64,000 bases of DNA, taken from contig NZ_JACRSQ010000018.1 in NCBI RefSeq assembly GCF_014384895.1, positions 1 to 64,000 on the forward strand. The letters are read 5' to 3'. Of the stretch, positions 45,711 through 55,060 are shown in pieces; within the stretch, counting starts at the first letter, position 1, and the number at the start of each line of letters is the position of its first letter. The notes beneath the pieces were generated by a model that searched no databases, had not been told where the DNA came from, and saw only the letters and a list, made by a program, of their open reading frames with translations. A program made the position numbers and the translations under genes. This stretch comes from Bianquea renquensis (lineage in GTDB: Bacteria > Bacillota > Clostridia > Lachnospirales > Bianqueaceae).

Positions 45711-46352
45711 TCAACGGATATGGGACTCAATATCGATGTTCTCACCGGTCAATCCCACATAAGCCCCTTTTTCTGCATCCTCGGTGCCGGGAAGCGTCAA
45801 CAGCCATTTATTTCGCGCTGTCATCCACCGGTCTTCTTCGCACACCGGCGTGAAGGCTGGTTTCTCTGTGTTGGTTCCCTTTGGGAGAACAACCACGACT
45901 CGAAATCCGGCTCCCCTGTTTCCCTCACAGGGTGCGTAGTGCAAAGTCGTCGCGTACACCTCTACAGCGCAACCTTTCGGCACACGGAAGGCTTTCACCT
46001 TGGCTGTATCATACTGTCCATTTTGGATATCCTGCTCACGCCCCAGCAATAAAATCATATCGTCATCCGCAATGTTGATCTCACTATCCCGGTGGTACTC
46101 CAAACTATTGAGCTTCGTATTGCTGCCATTGCAGTAGCCAATCTGGATAGGCATACCACCATACGCTCTGTCCGATAATTCCTGACAGACCGGAAGTGCC
46201 TCCAACTCCTCCACACTGGGGACGTAGATCACCGCATCCTCCGGCTTTGGCGAGATTTGGCGCAAAACCCCCAGCAGCGCAGTAAAATCATATCCCTCCA
46301 CTACTTTTCCATAGTCTGCAAATTCTGGATCGAATACACTCTTGCTTATCAT
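45711..46352 (-). CDS. DUF4867 family protein
   Basis: The 213-residue protein has the DUF4867 pattern: QIGYCNGSNTKLNSLEYHRDSE (about residue 70) with a His and acidic cluster, VPKGCAVEVYATTLHYAP and a DRWMTARNKWLL segment near the end. It looks cupin-like. Such proteins sit with sugar isomerase/kinase genes, and an epimerase-like role is possible but not established. Its ATG overlaps the lacI stop (ATGA), so the two are translationally coupled. Confidence 0.82.
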   Translation of the reverse strand: MISKSVFDPEFADYGKVVEGYDFTALLGVLRQISPKPEDAVIYVPSVEELEALPVCQELSDRAYGGMPIQIGYCNGSNTKLNSLEYHRDSEINIADDDMILLLGREQDIQNGQYDTAKVKAFRVPKGCAVEVYATTLHYAPCEGNRGAGFRVVVVLPKGTNTEKPAFTPVCEEDRWMTARNKWLLTLPGTEDAEKGAYVGLTGENIDIESHIR

Positions 46353-47395
46353 CTTGCTCCTCCTCTACTTTCGCTCTCCATGCTCTGCTTTATTTTTATG
46401 GTCAGCTCTGTCAAAACTTGCTGTGACGCGGGCCTTTCCCCTTCCATTAGGTATTCAAATAAAAGCCGTATCGCCTGATATCCCTGTTCATTGGGCTGCT
46501 GGCAGACAATTGCCTTGATTAGGCCATCCATGAGATATCGCTCCGTTATCGGCGTCTGATCAAACGCAACGATTCGAAGCCTTTTTCCGCGCAGAGCCTC
46601 AGCCGCCTTAAGACCTCCGCCCGCCCCCCCTGTGGTAAAGCACAGCGCGTCGATCTGTGGATGCTGACGCAACATTGCCTCAACTGCATCGTAGGACCGC
46701 TGTTCATCGTCATAGCTATCCGCGATATCCACTACCTGTATGTCCGGATACTCATTCTTCACAACGCTCATAAAACCTTCGACTCGCTGCGTATGCCCCA
46801 TCACATTGCCACACCCAGAAATGATGCCCACCTGTGCGCGCTCTCCTGTAATGAGTCCCATGAGTCCCGCCGCCGTGCGTCCACTTTTAAAATAGTCGCA
46901 GCCAACATAGGCTAGTTTTTTAGAAAATGGTACGTCCATATTTACATTTACAATGGGAAACCCTTCTGCCGCCAGCTCTGCTAACCGCGCGATTACCTGC
47001 CGGTCACTCACCGGCGAGATTGCCAGCGCGTCCACCTTCTCCTGATACACCATGGAATTAATCGCCTCAAGCTGGCTCTTGGCGTCGTATCCCCTGATCA
47101 TTCTGCGGCAAACCGTAACGCCAAAATCGGAGATTTCTTCCTCCGCTCGGATGACACCTTCGATTACCTGATCAAAAAAAATGTTCTCAATGCTGATGAG
47201 TCCTATTTTGCTTGGATTTGCCTTGGTCGCCAGAGCCTTTGCCAGCTTATTGGGTTTATATCCATACAGATTGGCAATATCCAGAATTCTCCGCTCCACC
47301 TCCGGGCTCACACCGCCACGCCCATTGAGCGCACGGTCTACGGTTCCTCTGGAGACGCCGGCCTTCTGCGCGATCTCTTTTATCGTAATGGCCAT
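46349..47395 (-). CDS. LacI-family transcriptional regulator
   Basis: The 348-residue protein has a helix-turn-helix (TIKEIAQKAGVSRGTVDRAL) and a type-1 periplasmic-binding-like ligand domain of the ribose/xylose group. It heads its own operon, so it is probably a sugar-responsive autoregulator. A 12-bp dyad at 47408-47419, just after the -10, is the likely operator. Confidence 0.92.
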   Translation of the reverse strand: MAITIKEIAQKAGVSRGTVDRALNGRGGVSPEVERRILDIANLYGYKPNKLAKALATKANPSKIGLISIENIFFDQVIEGVIRAEEEISDFGVTVCRRMIRGYDAKSQLEAINSMVYQEKVDALAISPVSDRQVIARLAELAAEGFPIVNVNMDVPFSKKLAYVGCDYFKSGRTAAGLMGLITGERAQVGIISGCGNVMGHTQRVEGFMSVVKNEYPDIQVVDIADSYDDEQRSYDAVEAMLRQHPQIDALCFTTGGAGGGLKAAEALRGKRLRIVAFDQTPITERYLMDGLIKAIVCQQPNEQGYQAIRLLFEYLMEGERPASQQVLTELTIKIKQSMESESRGGAR

Positions 47396-47407
47396 CTACA
47401 TACCCCC

Positions 47408-47419
47408 TGTGCCCGCACA
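47408..47419. promoter_or_regulatory. Putative operator in front of lacI-kinase operon
   Basis: TGTGCCCGCACA has 5-bp symmetric arms and lies between the -10 and the ribosome site, the usual place for repression. Confidence 0.55.
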
Positions 47420-47429
47420 CGTTTTTTTT

Positions 47430-47458
47430 ATTATACCGCAACTCCTGTATCTTGTCAA
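47430..47458 (-). promoter_or_regulatory. Sigma-A promoter of the isomerase-kinase operon
   Basis: Perfect TTGACA and TATAAT are spaced exactly 17 nt on the minus strand, the strongest promoter in the left arm. Confidence 0.92.
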
Positions 47459-47635
47459 TTATAGAATACCGCATTCAGTGACTTCATATTCAAGATCGCC
47501 ATACACAATGTAAAATTCATCGGTCCGACGTTTTTCTAAGATCCCCAAGCAATATCTTGACTCCATAGCAAAAACAAAAACTCGAACGCCAAAGACGATG
47601 ACGGGCAAGGCATCTGGGCAATTTTAAAGCTTATC

Positions 47636-48208
47636 TCAATTCAATTCATCCAGTGTCAGCGAAAAGCTGTCGATAAAATGGTCCATGAAATATTGAACGC
47701 AGGGACGTTGGAATTGGTCAATGGACTCCCGAATGGAATTCATGGCGCGCTCAAATTCGCGATTTCCGGCCTTCATTTCTTCCAGGCACTTACAATATGC
47801 ACTGATGCGGTCAGCGGCCTTCACGAGGTCATATGAGGCCTTATCCGGCGGATTAAGCAGAGGGGTGTAATCCTGTCTCAACTCTTCCGGGAGCATGGAC
47901 AGCATTTTCTCATTGGCAATCCCCTCGATCTCTTTATACGCTTGGCTGATCTTCGGGTTAAAATATTTGATCGGCGTCGCCAGATCCCCGGTGATCACCT
48001 CCGAAGTCTCATGATAGACTGCTAAGACACAAATATGATCCGGATCCAGCGCTCCCCCGAAAAGACGGTTCTCAATCAGGGCAAGACTGTGGGCGATCAT
48101 AGCGACTTGCAGACTGTGCTCCTGTATATTCTCTTCCTGACTGTTCCTCATTAGCCCCCAGCGCTTTATATATTTCATGCGGGATAGGTAGGCAAAAAAA
48201 TGATGCAT
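47636..48208 (-). CDS. HD-domain nucleotidase/hydrolase (YfbR-like)
   Basis: The 190-residue protein has the HD pattern with QEHSLQVAMIAHSLA (about residue 30) and VYHETSEVITGDLATPIKY (about 65-83). Asp and His residues bind a metal. YfbR-type proteins dephosphorylate deoxynucleoside 5'-monophosphates. AAAGGAGG precedes the ATG. It begins 4 nt after recF, so it is co-transcribed with it. Confidence 0.85.
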   Translation of the reverse strand: MHHFFAYLSRMKYIKRWGLMRNSQEENIQEHSLQVAMIAHSLALIENRLFGGALDPDHICVLAVYHETSEVITGDLATPIKYFNPKISQAYKEIEGIANEKMLSMLPEELRQDYTPLLNPPDKASYDLVKAADRISAYCKCLEEMKAGNREFERAMNSIRESIDQFQRPCVQYFMDHFIDSFSLTLDELN

Positions 48209-48212
48209 TCGG

Positions 48213-49298
48213 CTATACCTCCTTTCGAACTTGACCTTGTTCCACCCGATAAATCCTTCCGGCTGGCATCTGTTTAATGCTGTCCTCAATGCCGGTGCAT
48301 GTGAGAATCGTCTGATTTTCCTCGATGTAGTGGACCAAATGTAGCTGGCGCTCCGAGTCCAATTCCGACATTACATCATCCAATAACAAAACCGGTGGAT
48401 ATCCGATTTCATTTTTGACCATGTTCAATTCCGCCAGCTTCATAGAAAGCGCTGCTGTTCGCTGCTGCCCCTGCGATCCAAAAACACGCACATCTGTTCC
48501 ATTAATTGTAATGCGGATATCATCCCGGTGGGGTCCTATCTGAGTGCTCCCCTGCCGGATATCTCTCTGTAGTCCGCGCGTCAGTCGATCTAAAAGAGAC
48601 TGTGAGTCTGCCTCACCATCCTGCTCATAGGATAAAGCCAGCTGCTCTGTGCCATGGGATAACTGCTGATGGATGTCGCGGGTATAGCTGTCAAGCGTTT
48701 GCAAAAATTGTTTTCGCCGCTTTGCAATCTTAGCTCCGTACTCTGCCAACTGGGTGTCCCATGCGAAAACGCTATCCCTCTGAGAAGGATTCCCATAGAG
48801 ATCCTTTAACAGTTGATTGCGCTGCTTCAATACCTTGTGATATTGCTGAAGGTTGTGGAGATACACCCTATCCAATTGGCATATCTCAATATCCATAAAC
48901 TTGCGGCGTCTCGCAGGCCCGCTTTTGATCAGCGAAAGATCCTCAGGTGAAAAGACGACAACATGAAAACAGCCAAATAAATCGTCGATTTTTTTCACGG
49001 GACATCCATTAACCGCCACGGATTTTCTGCCATTTTTTCGCAGATGAATCTCGATTGTGTCATCTCTGTGCTTTTCATAGAGAATTTTGATCAACGCCTC
49101 TTCCTCGCCAGCTCGGATGCATTCCTTATCATACGCGGTTCGATGTGACCGGCCTGTTGCGCAAAAATAGATAGCCTCCAGCAAATTCGTCTTCCCCTGA
49201 GCATTCAGGCCACAAAGGATATTGACGTTTCGAGTTAGATCCAAATTGAGCGACTCATAATTTCGATAGTTTTGTAGTAAAATGCGTTTTACGTACAT
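48213..49298 (-). CDS. recF: DNA replication and repair protein RecF
   Basis: The 361-residue ATPase has Walker A in GLNAQGKTNLLEAI (about residue 30), an SMC-like signature (FGSQGQQRTAAL, about 275) and Walker B in LLLDDVMSELD (about 305). RecF helps load RecA at gaps. The position downstream of dnaN and the S4 protein is the conserved origin order. Its start is 90 bp after the S4 gene, past a hairpin. Confidence 0.95.
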   Translation of the reverse strand: MYVKRILLQNYRNYESLNLDLTRNVNILCGLNAQGKTNLLEAIYFCATGRSHRTAYDKECIRAGEEEALIKILYEKHRDDTIEIHLRKNGRKSVAVNGCPVKKIDDLFGCFHVVVFSPEDLSLIKSGPARRRKFMDIEICQLDRVYLHNLQQYHKVLKQRNQLLKDLYGNPSQRDSVFAWDTQLAEYGAKIAKRRKQFLQTLDSYTRDIHQQLSHGTEQLALSYEQDGEADSQSLLDRLTRGLQRDIRQGSTQIGPHRDDIRITINGTDVRVFGSQGQQRTAALSMKLAELNMVKNEIGYPPVLLLDDVMSELDSERQLHLVHYIEENQTILTCTGIEDSIKQMPAGRIYRVEQGQVRKEV

Positions 49299-49353
49299 TC
49301 CGGTCCCACCTCCCCGTCATCAAATGCGCTGACAAATTTCATTCCCTATATGG

Positions 49354-49381
49354 AAAAAAGACGGGTATACCGTCCTTTTTT
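49354..49381. terminator. Hairpin between the S4 gene and recF
   Basis: AAAAAAGACGG and CCGTCCTTTTTT surround a short loop. It can act on both strands and would lower recF transcription coming from dnaN. Confidence 0.75.
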
Positions 49382-49387
49382 CGCTCT

Positions 49388-49603
49388 CTACTCCGCTTCC
49401 AACAGATATTCGCCCGCGCCCTCCACTTTGACTCGATCGCCGGGTCTCAACTTTTTGCGGATCTCGAAGGCGATGGAGCCATTGACAGATACCATCTGAT
49501 TTTGGATCATCACCTTAGCCTCGCCGCCGCTGGACGCCACATTCTCTTTTTTCAGAAATTGATTCAATTGAATATAGTCGCCCCTTATTTTACAGATTGT
49601 CAT
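49388..49603 (-). CDS. yaaA: S4-domain RNA-binding protein (YaaA/RlbA type)
   Basis: The 71-residue protein is a single S4 fold: IQLNQFLKKENVASSGGEAK (about residues 11-30) then VNGSIAFEIRKKLRPGDRV. It binds RNA. The order dnaN-S4-recF is a hallmark of Firmicutes origins. The start at 49603 follows GGAGG by 5 nt; an ATG-like start at 49615 overlaps the site. Confidence 0.9.
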   Translation of the reverse strand: MTICKIRGDYIQLNQFLKKENVASSGGEAKVMIQNQMVSVNGSIAFEIRKKLRPGDRVKVEGAGEYLLEAE

Positions 49604-49664
49604 GGCTTCCTCCATATCACCGCATTTGCGGCGTTTCTCACGTCAAATTATTAAGTATGCATAA

Positions 49665-50771
49665 TTATGCATGAAGGCGAATGGGAAGAATAAAATACTG
49701 ATAGTCTTCTTTTTCTGGATCTTGAATAATGCAGGGCGTCAACGATGATGAGTAAAGAATGCAGACTTCCTCCTCCTCGATGACCCGAAGCGCTTCCAGA
49801 TAATATTTCGGGTTAAAGGCAATTGTCAACCCTTCGCCCTCAAGCTGTAACGGTACCTCTTCATAGGCGCTGCCTAACTCCGTATTGGAGGTGATCACCA
49901 TTTTTTCTTTATCGATTTCCAATCGAACTGGACTATTTTTACTCTCCCGGCTGATCAGCGCAGCTCTGTCGATACTGTCTAAAAGATCTTTTTTATTGAT
50001 TCGAATCTTAGACGTGAAATCCATACTCAGATTTCGCTGATATTGTAAAAATTCACCTTCCAATAGCCTTGTCACAACAAGAGTTTCGTTCATTTGGAAA
50101 AGTATGTGTTTTCCTGTGAAAGACACCGTCATCAACTCGTCATCTTCCGATGCAAGAATCTTATGGATTTCGTTCAATGCTTTGCCTGGAACTGTAACTT
50201 TAAAGTCATTCTCGCTGTTTACTTCCGTCCTGCGCATGGAAATCCGGAATCCGTCCACGGCAACCAGATGAAGATATCCATCCCTGACATCGATGAGCTC
50301 ACCGGTGAGGATGGGGCGCCCGCTGTCCTCAGGTGCAATGGAAAAGATTGTCTCGTGAATCATATTCTTAAAAATTCCCTGGGAGAGCACCAGCTGATGG
50401 TTGCTCTCGATGGTTGGCAGCTCTGGAAAATCAGCGCTGCTCTGGCCAGGAATGTTGAATTTGGATTTGGCACAGCGGATTGTAATGTTATTTCGCTCGT
50501 CCGTCTCGATGGATACATCTTCATCGGGCAGTTTTCGGATGATCTCGTTAAATATTTTTGCATTGACCGCGATGGTACCTTGCTCTTTAATATTTGCCTC
50601 CAAAACGGTTTTGATTCCCATGTCCAGGTCATTCCCGATCAAGGTAAATTCTCCGGACGTTGCGTCCAATAAAATGCATTCCAAGATTGGAAGCGTGGTC
50701 TTTCCTGAGACGGCTCTGGATACAATTCCGACTCCCTTTGCCAGTTGATTTTTATTACAAATGATATTCAT
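49665..50771 (-). CDS. dnaN: DNA polymerase III beta sliding clamp
   Basis: The 368-residue protein has the three repeated clamp domains (about 1-125, 126-245, 246-368). It has NKNQLAKGVGIVSRAV at the start and the C-terminal end QYFILPIRLHA, which matches the conserved clamp tail. It holds polymerase on DNA. It is separated from dnaA by the oriC region; AAAGGAG precedes the ATG. Confidence 0.96.
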   Translation of the reverse strand: MNIICNKNQLAKGVGIVSRAVSGKTTLPILECILLDATSGEFTLIGNDLDMGIKTVLEANIKEQGTIAVNAKIFNEIIRKLPDEDVSIETDERNNITIRCAKSKFNIPGQSSADFPELPTIESNHQLVLSQGIFKNMIHETIFSIAPEDSGRPILTGELIDVRDGYLHLVAVDGFRISMRRTEVNSENDFKVTVPGKALNEIHKILASEDDELMTVSFTGKHILFQMNETLVVTRLLEGEFLQYQRNLSMDFTSKIRINKKDLLDSIDRAALISRESKNSPVRLEIDKEKMVITSNTELGSAYEEVPLQLEGEGLTIAFNPKYYLEALRVIEEEEVCILYSSSLTPCIIQDPEKEDYQYFILPIRLHA

Positions 50772-50799
50772 GTGGTTGACTCCTTTCTGTCTGTTGGTT

Positions 50800-51181
50800 G
50801 TTTACTTGTTTTACCCGCAGTTAGCGGATTGTGGTAACAGTATATGACAATTGGGGGAAAACTTGAGCATTTCATATGACCGGATTGTGTCGGGTTCGGT
50901 CGGTGGGGGATGTGGATAAGTGAGATACAATTCGAAGGCCGGTGTAATAGAATAGAATTAAGATTCTTTTTAGTAGTAGTAGTAGTAGGGGCTGTGGATT
51001 TGGGGATAAGTGGTCGGAAGGCTAATGAATGCTGAAAAAACTCGGTCGAATAACTCTGTTGAAAACTCGATTTTATTCGACAAATTATCCACAATTATCA
51101 CATTTTCCATTAATTTCCTTACTTTATCCACAGTATATTCAGACTCTATTCACAGGGTATCCACATCAAAATGTGAGCAAT
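50800..51181. other. oriC between dnaA and dnaN
   Basis: DnaA boxes seen: TGTGGATAA (50911-50919), TGTGGATTT (50993-51001), TTATCCACA (51085-51093 and 51124-51132), TATTCACA (51147-51154) and GTATCCACA (51157-51165). GGGGATAAG is at 51003-51011. The cluster, AT-rich stretches and the gene context identify the replication origin. Confidence 0.9.
50971..51001 (+). other. DnaA-trio unwinding element
   Basis: Six TAG triplets in a row (50971-50988), which read 3'-GAT-5' repeatedly, then GGGC, then a DnaA box (50993-51001). This is the box, GC-rich spacer and trio order known for Bacillus-type origins, where DnaA opens the strands. The AT-rich side lies toward dnaN (about 50935-50970). Confidence 0.85.
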
Positions 51182-52525
51182 TTATTCCCCTACGATACGG
51201 CGTTCAATATCCTCCAGAGAGCGCCTCAGCTCGTCGCCGTGATCGCCGTTGAGATCTTCCGTCACTTTCTCGCAGGCATGGATGACTGTCGTGTGATCCC
51301 GCCCGCCAAAATCCTTTCCGATATTGGCCAATGGTACATCTGTCAGCTTGCGGCACATGTACATGGCAATCTGCCGGGGATAAGCCAGTTCCTTTGTCCT
51401 TTTTTTCGATTTCATATCCTCCATCCTCAAATTATAGCGTTCACAGACAGTCTCCATAATTCGATGGACGGTAATGGCCTTCTGTGAATCGCTGTCCGTG
51501 AAGTCCTTCAGCGCTTCCCGCGCCATCTCCACGTCTATGTTTTTGCCGGGGCAGGTGAGACGCGCATAGGCCACAACCCTCGTCAAAGCCCCCTCTAGCT
51601 CTCGAATATTGGAGGCAATGTTATCCGCAATATAGCTCAGCACGGAGAGATCAATATTTAATTCATTAATCTTTGCCTTCTTCTGCAAAATGGCGACTCG
51701 GGTCTCATAGTCCGGCGGTTTGATGTCCACGATCAAGCCCCATTTAAAGCGGGAGCGGATTCGCTCCTCCAGCCGCTCAATTTCTTCTGGCGGGCGGTCT
51801 CCGGATATGACGATCTGCTTATTGGCTTCGTACAGAGTATTGAAGGTGTGAAAGAATTCGTCCTGGGTTCCTTCCTTTCCCCCTAAAAACTGGATGTCGT
51901 CGATGAGGAGCACATCGATCTGCCGGTATTTATCTCGAAATTTTGTGCTGGTATTATTGCTGATGGAATTGATAAGCTCATTCATGAAGGTTTCAGAGGA
52001 GACATACAGTACCTTCTTTGCCGGGTCATTTTTTAAGATATGATGACCGATGGAATGCATCAAATGTGTCTTGCCAAGTCCGGAACCACCCCACACAAAG
52101 AGGGGATTATACGTATTGCCAGGATAATCTGCGACGGCGACAGAGGAAGCGTAGGCCAGGCGGTTGTTGGCCCCTTCTACAAAATTGTCAAAGGTGTAGC
52201 GTGGATTTAGATTCGCTTTCTGTGTCAAAGCATGAAGGCTGTCATCTTCCTTTTTTTGTGCTTCTGGGTCATACTCATCGGGACTAATAATCTTGAACGT
52301 AAAATCCTCATAGTTCAGCTGCGCAAAACAGTCAGCGATATCTTTGGTAAACCTCATTGGAATCAGGTCTTTCGCCAATGGCTTGTCCGTCTGCAGGATT
52401 AACGTCTTTCCCTCCACGGCAACGGGAACCAAATCCCGAAACCATGTATCAAAGGTGACAGTCATCAGCTTTGATTCCAAGATTGTTTTGACTTCCTCAT
52501 AAATTGATTCGGCGTCGTATAACAT
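51182..52525 (-). CDS. dnaA: Chromosomal replication initiator DnaA
   Basis: The 447-residue protein has the N-terminal domain (about 1-80), a short linker and the AAA+ domain with Walker A GGSGLGKTHL (about 150) and Walker B VLLIDDIQFL. A C-terminal DNA-binding domain with DHTTVIHAC near 420 follows. AGGAGG lies 7 nt before the ATG at 52525; an upstream in-frame start has no site. DnaA boxes lie on both sides of the gene. Confidence 0.97.
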   Translation of the reverse strand: MLYDAESIYEEVKTILESKLMTVTFDTWFRDLVPVAVEGKTLILQTDKPLAKDLIPMRFTKDIADCFAQLNYEDFTFKIISPDEYDPEAQKKEDDSLHALTQKANLNPRYTFDNFVEGANNRLAYASSVAVADYPGNTYNPLFVWGGSGLGKTHLMHSIGHHILKNDPAKKVLYVSSETFMNELINSISNNTSTKFRDKYRQIDVLLIDDIQFLGGKEGTQDEFFHTFNTLYEANKQIVISGDRPPEEIERLEERIRSRFKWGLIVDIKPPDYETRVAILQKKAKINELNIDLSVLSYIADNIASNIRELEGALTRVVAYARLTCPGKNIDVEMAREALKDFTDSDSQKAITVHRIMETVCERYNLRMEDMKSKKRTKELAYPRQIAMYMCRKLTDVPLANIGKDFGGRDHTTVIHACEKVTEDLNGDHGDELRRSLEDIERRIVGE

Positions 52526-52653
52526 GATTGAACCTCCTAGTCGGTAAATTCTCCAATTATCTGTCTTTGGAGAAATACGCACACCCTGTTAATAAAATTT
52601 TCCACATTGCCGCAGACCGGAAAATAAAAGAAAAATTGGAATTTAAAAAAGAG

Positions 52654-52674
52654 TAATCCACAAAGATATCCACA
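52654..52674. other. DnaA boxes upstream of dnaA
   Basis: TAATCCACA (52654-52662) and ATATCCACA (52666-52674) lie 3 bp apart in an A/T-rich stretch between dnaA and rpmH. They could regulate dnaA or act as a second origin cluster, as in bipartite Firmicutes origins. Confidence 0.65.
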
Positions 52675-52823
52675 TTTTGTGCATAAGTCCATGGGAGACA
52701 AGACATTGCATGGTTTAGTTGGAATAAGCTGGCAAATAACGTGTAGAAGGATGGTACTTTATATGATAGCAAAATTCGGTTCGAGAAGCAAGTGCGGGGA
52801 TGAAAATTTTATGAAAAAAATGC

Positions 52824-52852
52824 TTGACGAAGCTATAAACTTTGCATATAAT
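52824..52852 (+). promoter_or_regulatory. Sigma-A promoter for the rpmH-rnpA gene run
   Basis: TTGACG and a perfect TATAAT are spaced 17 nt, 76 nt before rpmH. Confidence 0.85.
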
Positions 52853-52928
52853 AAAAATAGTGCTCTAAAATGGATGTTTACAACATTCAGGATGTATTGG
52901 GTATCAATTAAGGAGGTGTATTACAGCC

Positions 52929-53063
52929 ATGAAAATGACATATCAGCCGAAGGTAAAACAGCGCAAGAGAGAACACGGCTTTAGAAAAAGAATGCTGACC
53001 AAATCTGGTAGAGCGGTATTGGCGAGAAGAAGAGCAAAGGGAAGAAAAGTATTAACCGCGTAA
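52929..53063 (+). CDS. rpmH: Ribosomal protein L34
   Basis: The 44-residue, very basic protein matches L34: MTYQPKVKQRKREHGFRKRM then TKSGRAVLARRRAKGR, a conserved ribosomal protein of the large subunit. AGGAGG lies 11 nt before the ATG. It starts the conserved rpmH-rnpA-yidD-yidC-jag run. Confidence 0.96.
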   Translation: MKMTYQPKVKQRKREHGFRKRMLTKSGRAVLARRRAKGRKVLTA

Positions 53064-53123
53064 GTTACGGGCCGCAGATATGTGGCCTTCTTTTACTCAC
53101 GTGTATTTTTCAAGGGTGACCCC

Positions 53124-53462
53124 ATGATCCAAAGTTTGAAGAACCAACAATTCCTCAAGGTTTACGCTGAAGGGCGCTCCAAGGCAGATGCCTGCATCGT
53201 TTTATATTGTTTGGAGAACGGCGGGGATGTGAACCGGCTCGGTATCACAGTCAGCAAGAAAATCGGAAATAGCGTCGTGCGAAGCAGGGTTAAACGCATC
53301 ATTAAGGAGGCTTACCGGCTGAATCAGCGGCAGTTTCAGGAGGGCTATGATTTTGTGATTATCGCGAGAAAGCCGTCCAAGGATAAGAAGAGCACAGATA
53401 TGGAGAGATCGCTGCTGAGACTTGCGGGCAAGCAGAGAGTCCTTCGCAATGGTAATGCATAG
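53124..53462 (+). CDS. rnpA: Ribonuclease P protein component
   Basis: The 112-residue protein has the RNase P motif NSVVRSRVKRIIKEAYR (about 60-76) and a basic second half. It binds the RNase P RNA and helps mature tRNA 5' ends. Start at 53124 is downstream of AAGGGTGAC. It lies 60 bp after rpmH. Confidence 0.95.
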   Translation: MIQSLKNQQFLKVYAEGRSKADACIVLYCLENGGDVNRLGITVSKKIGNSVVRSRVKRIIKEAYRLNQRQFQEGYDFVIIARKPSKDKKSTDMERSLLRLAGKQRVLRNGNA

Positions 53463-53548
53463 GGAAATGATTTCGAAGATTGTGGGGAAACGCGTGGCTT
53501 TTACGGCTAACCGGCCAGCCTGCGTTTCGTTTGAAAAGAAGGTTCAGA

Positions 53549-53758
53549 ATGAAAAAAATCTTGTTGATGGCAATTTCTTTTTACCGCAAATGCATATCAC
53601 CTCTTAAACCGCCTAGCTGCCGGTTCTATCCGACATGCTCGGCCTATGCTTACGAGGCGGTGACAAAATATGGAGCCATTAAAGGGACGTATCTTGCAGT
53701 TAAACGAATCTTGAAATGCCATCCGTTTCATCCGGGCGGCTATGATCCTGTTCCATAG
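53549..53758 (+). CDS. yidD: Membrane protein insertion factor YidD
   Basis: The 69-residue protein has the conserved CRFYPTCSAYAYEAV (about 23-37) and HPGGYDPV end of YidD. It helps YidC insert proteins. The ATG after AAGAAGG at 6 nt is chosen. It follows rnpA by 86 bp. Confidence 0.93.
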   Translation: MKKILLMAISFYRKCISPLKPPSCRFYPTCSAYAYEAVTKYGAIKGTYLAVKRILKCHPFHPGGYDPVP

Positions 53759-53811
53759 GATAGGACAGGCTTACCGGATCAGAAAGTTTGTAGCGGAGAG
53801 GAGCTGTGCGT

Positions 53812-55047
53812 GTGGATTTTGCCATATTAGCGCCCACGAGTAACTTTATCTTAAAGCCTTTGGCCTTTGTACTCAGCATGATTATCAGTGTGGTATACCA
53901 ATTGATCCAGATGATAACGGTGGATCACTCACTCGGTATCACCATCATTTTATTTACATTTATCGTTCGAGCCTGTATGCTGCCGCTGATGTTAAAGCAG
54001 CAGCGGTCATCCAGAAAGATGATGCGTTTGCAGCCGAAGATTCAGAAGATCCAGGACAAGTATAAGAATAAAACAGACCCAGAATCCAAGCAAAAGATGT
54101 CTATGGAGATGTCGGAGTTCTATAAGAAGAACAAGGCGAATCCCATGAGCGGCTGCTTGCCCCTTTTGATCCAGATGCCAATTTTGTTTGCTTTATATGA
54201 GATTCTGCGGAACATTCCCTTTTACATCAATGATATCGGAACGATATTTGAATCCATGGCGGCGCAGGTCATGGCACAACCCGGCTATGCCGATGTGATC
54301 AATGGCGATGCTTTCAAGAGCGTAGTTCAGGGACTCCAGAAGTTTAATGTGGAGACGCAGAACTCCGTCATTGATTTTCTGTACCATCTGTCAAAGACGC
54401 AGTGGACTGAGTTTACACAGGCCGTCGGATTGGCCGGCAATGCCGCCTTTGAGGCGAATGTGAGCTTGCAGGCGGAGATCAACAACTTTTTATTCTTTAA
54501 CTTGGCAGAGGCCCCCGGGTGGGGTTTCCCCGGCATTATTTGGCCGGTTGTGGCGGGTGTGACCACTTGGCTGTCTTCCTGGCTTGCGACGAGGGCCAAT
54601 GAAAAGCGGACTAAGCGGACGGCTAAGGATGGCAAGGCGGTACAGAATCCACAGAATCAGACCATGAAGGTTATGAACATTGTGTTTCCATTTATGACCG
54701 CATTTTTTGTTATCACCATGCCGCTGGGTCTCGGATTATACTGGATTGCCGGCAATATATTTAGCATACTGCAGCAGTTCCTGGTGGATGGCATTGTGGA
54801 CAGAGAAGAGCGCAATGAGGCTCTCCGCCGGCGCGATGAGCTGGAGGAAAAGAAGCGTTTGAAAGAGCTCTCTCGCTCCAATGTGGACAAGCGAACCGGA
54901 AATCGAGTGGGCACAGCTGCGTCGGTAAATCGGAGCAGCTTGGCCGGCAACAAGAAGGCTGCCATACGGCAGCAGAATAGAGAACGTTTAGAAGATGAAA
55001 ACTCGAAGGACAACCAACAAATAGATTCGAATGGGGAAGAATCTTAA
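53812..55047 (+). CDS. yidC: Membrane protein insertase YidC
   Basis: The 411-residue protein has the 60K/OxaI pattern: LGITIILFTFIVRACMLPLM near residue 44 with a conserved Arg, a cytoplasmic basic loop (MMRLQPKIQKIQDKYK), MSGCLPLLIQMPILFALY (about 120) and two more helices near 235 and 295. A basic C-terminal tail follows. It inserts membrane proteins. No signal peptide is present, in line with the Clostridia type. GTG at 53812 has AGGAG at 8 nt; GTG at 53806 is possible. Confidence 0.94.
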   Translation: MDFAILAPTSNFILKPLAFVLSMIISVVYQLIQMITVDHSLGITIILFTFIVRACMLPLMLKQQRSSRKMMRLQPKIQKIQDKYKNKTDPESKQKMSMEMSEFYKKNKANPMSGCLPLLIQMPILFALYEILRNIPFYINDIGTIFESMAAQVMAQPGYADVINGDAFKSVVQGLQKFNVETQNSVIDFLYHLSKTQWTEFTQAVGLAGNAAFEANVSLQAEINNFLFFNLAEAPGWGFPGIIWPVVAGVTTWLSSWLATRANEKRTKRTAKDGKAVQNPQNQTMKVMNIVFPFMTAFFVITMPLGLGLYWIAGNIFSILQQFLVDGIVDREERNEALRRRDELEEKKRLKELSRSNVDKRTGNRVGTAASVNRSSLAGNKKAAIRQQNRERLEDENSKDNQQIDSNGEES

Positions 55048-55060
55048 GGGAGGTTAGAGT

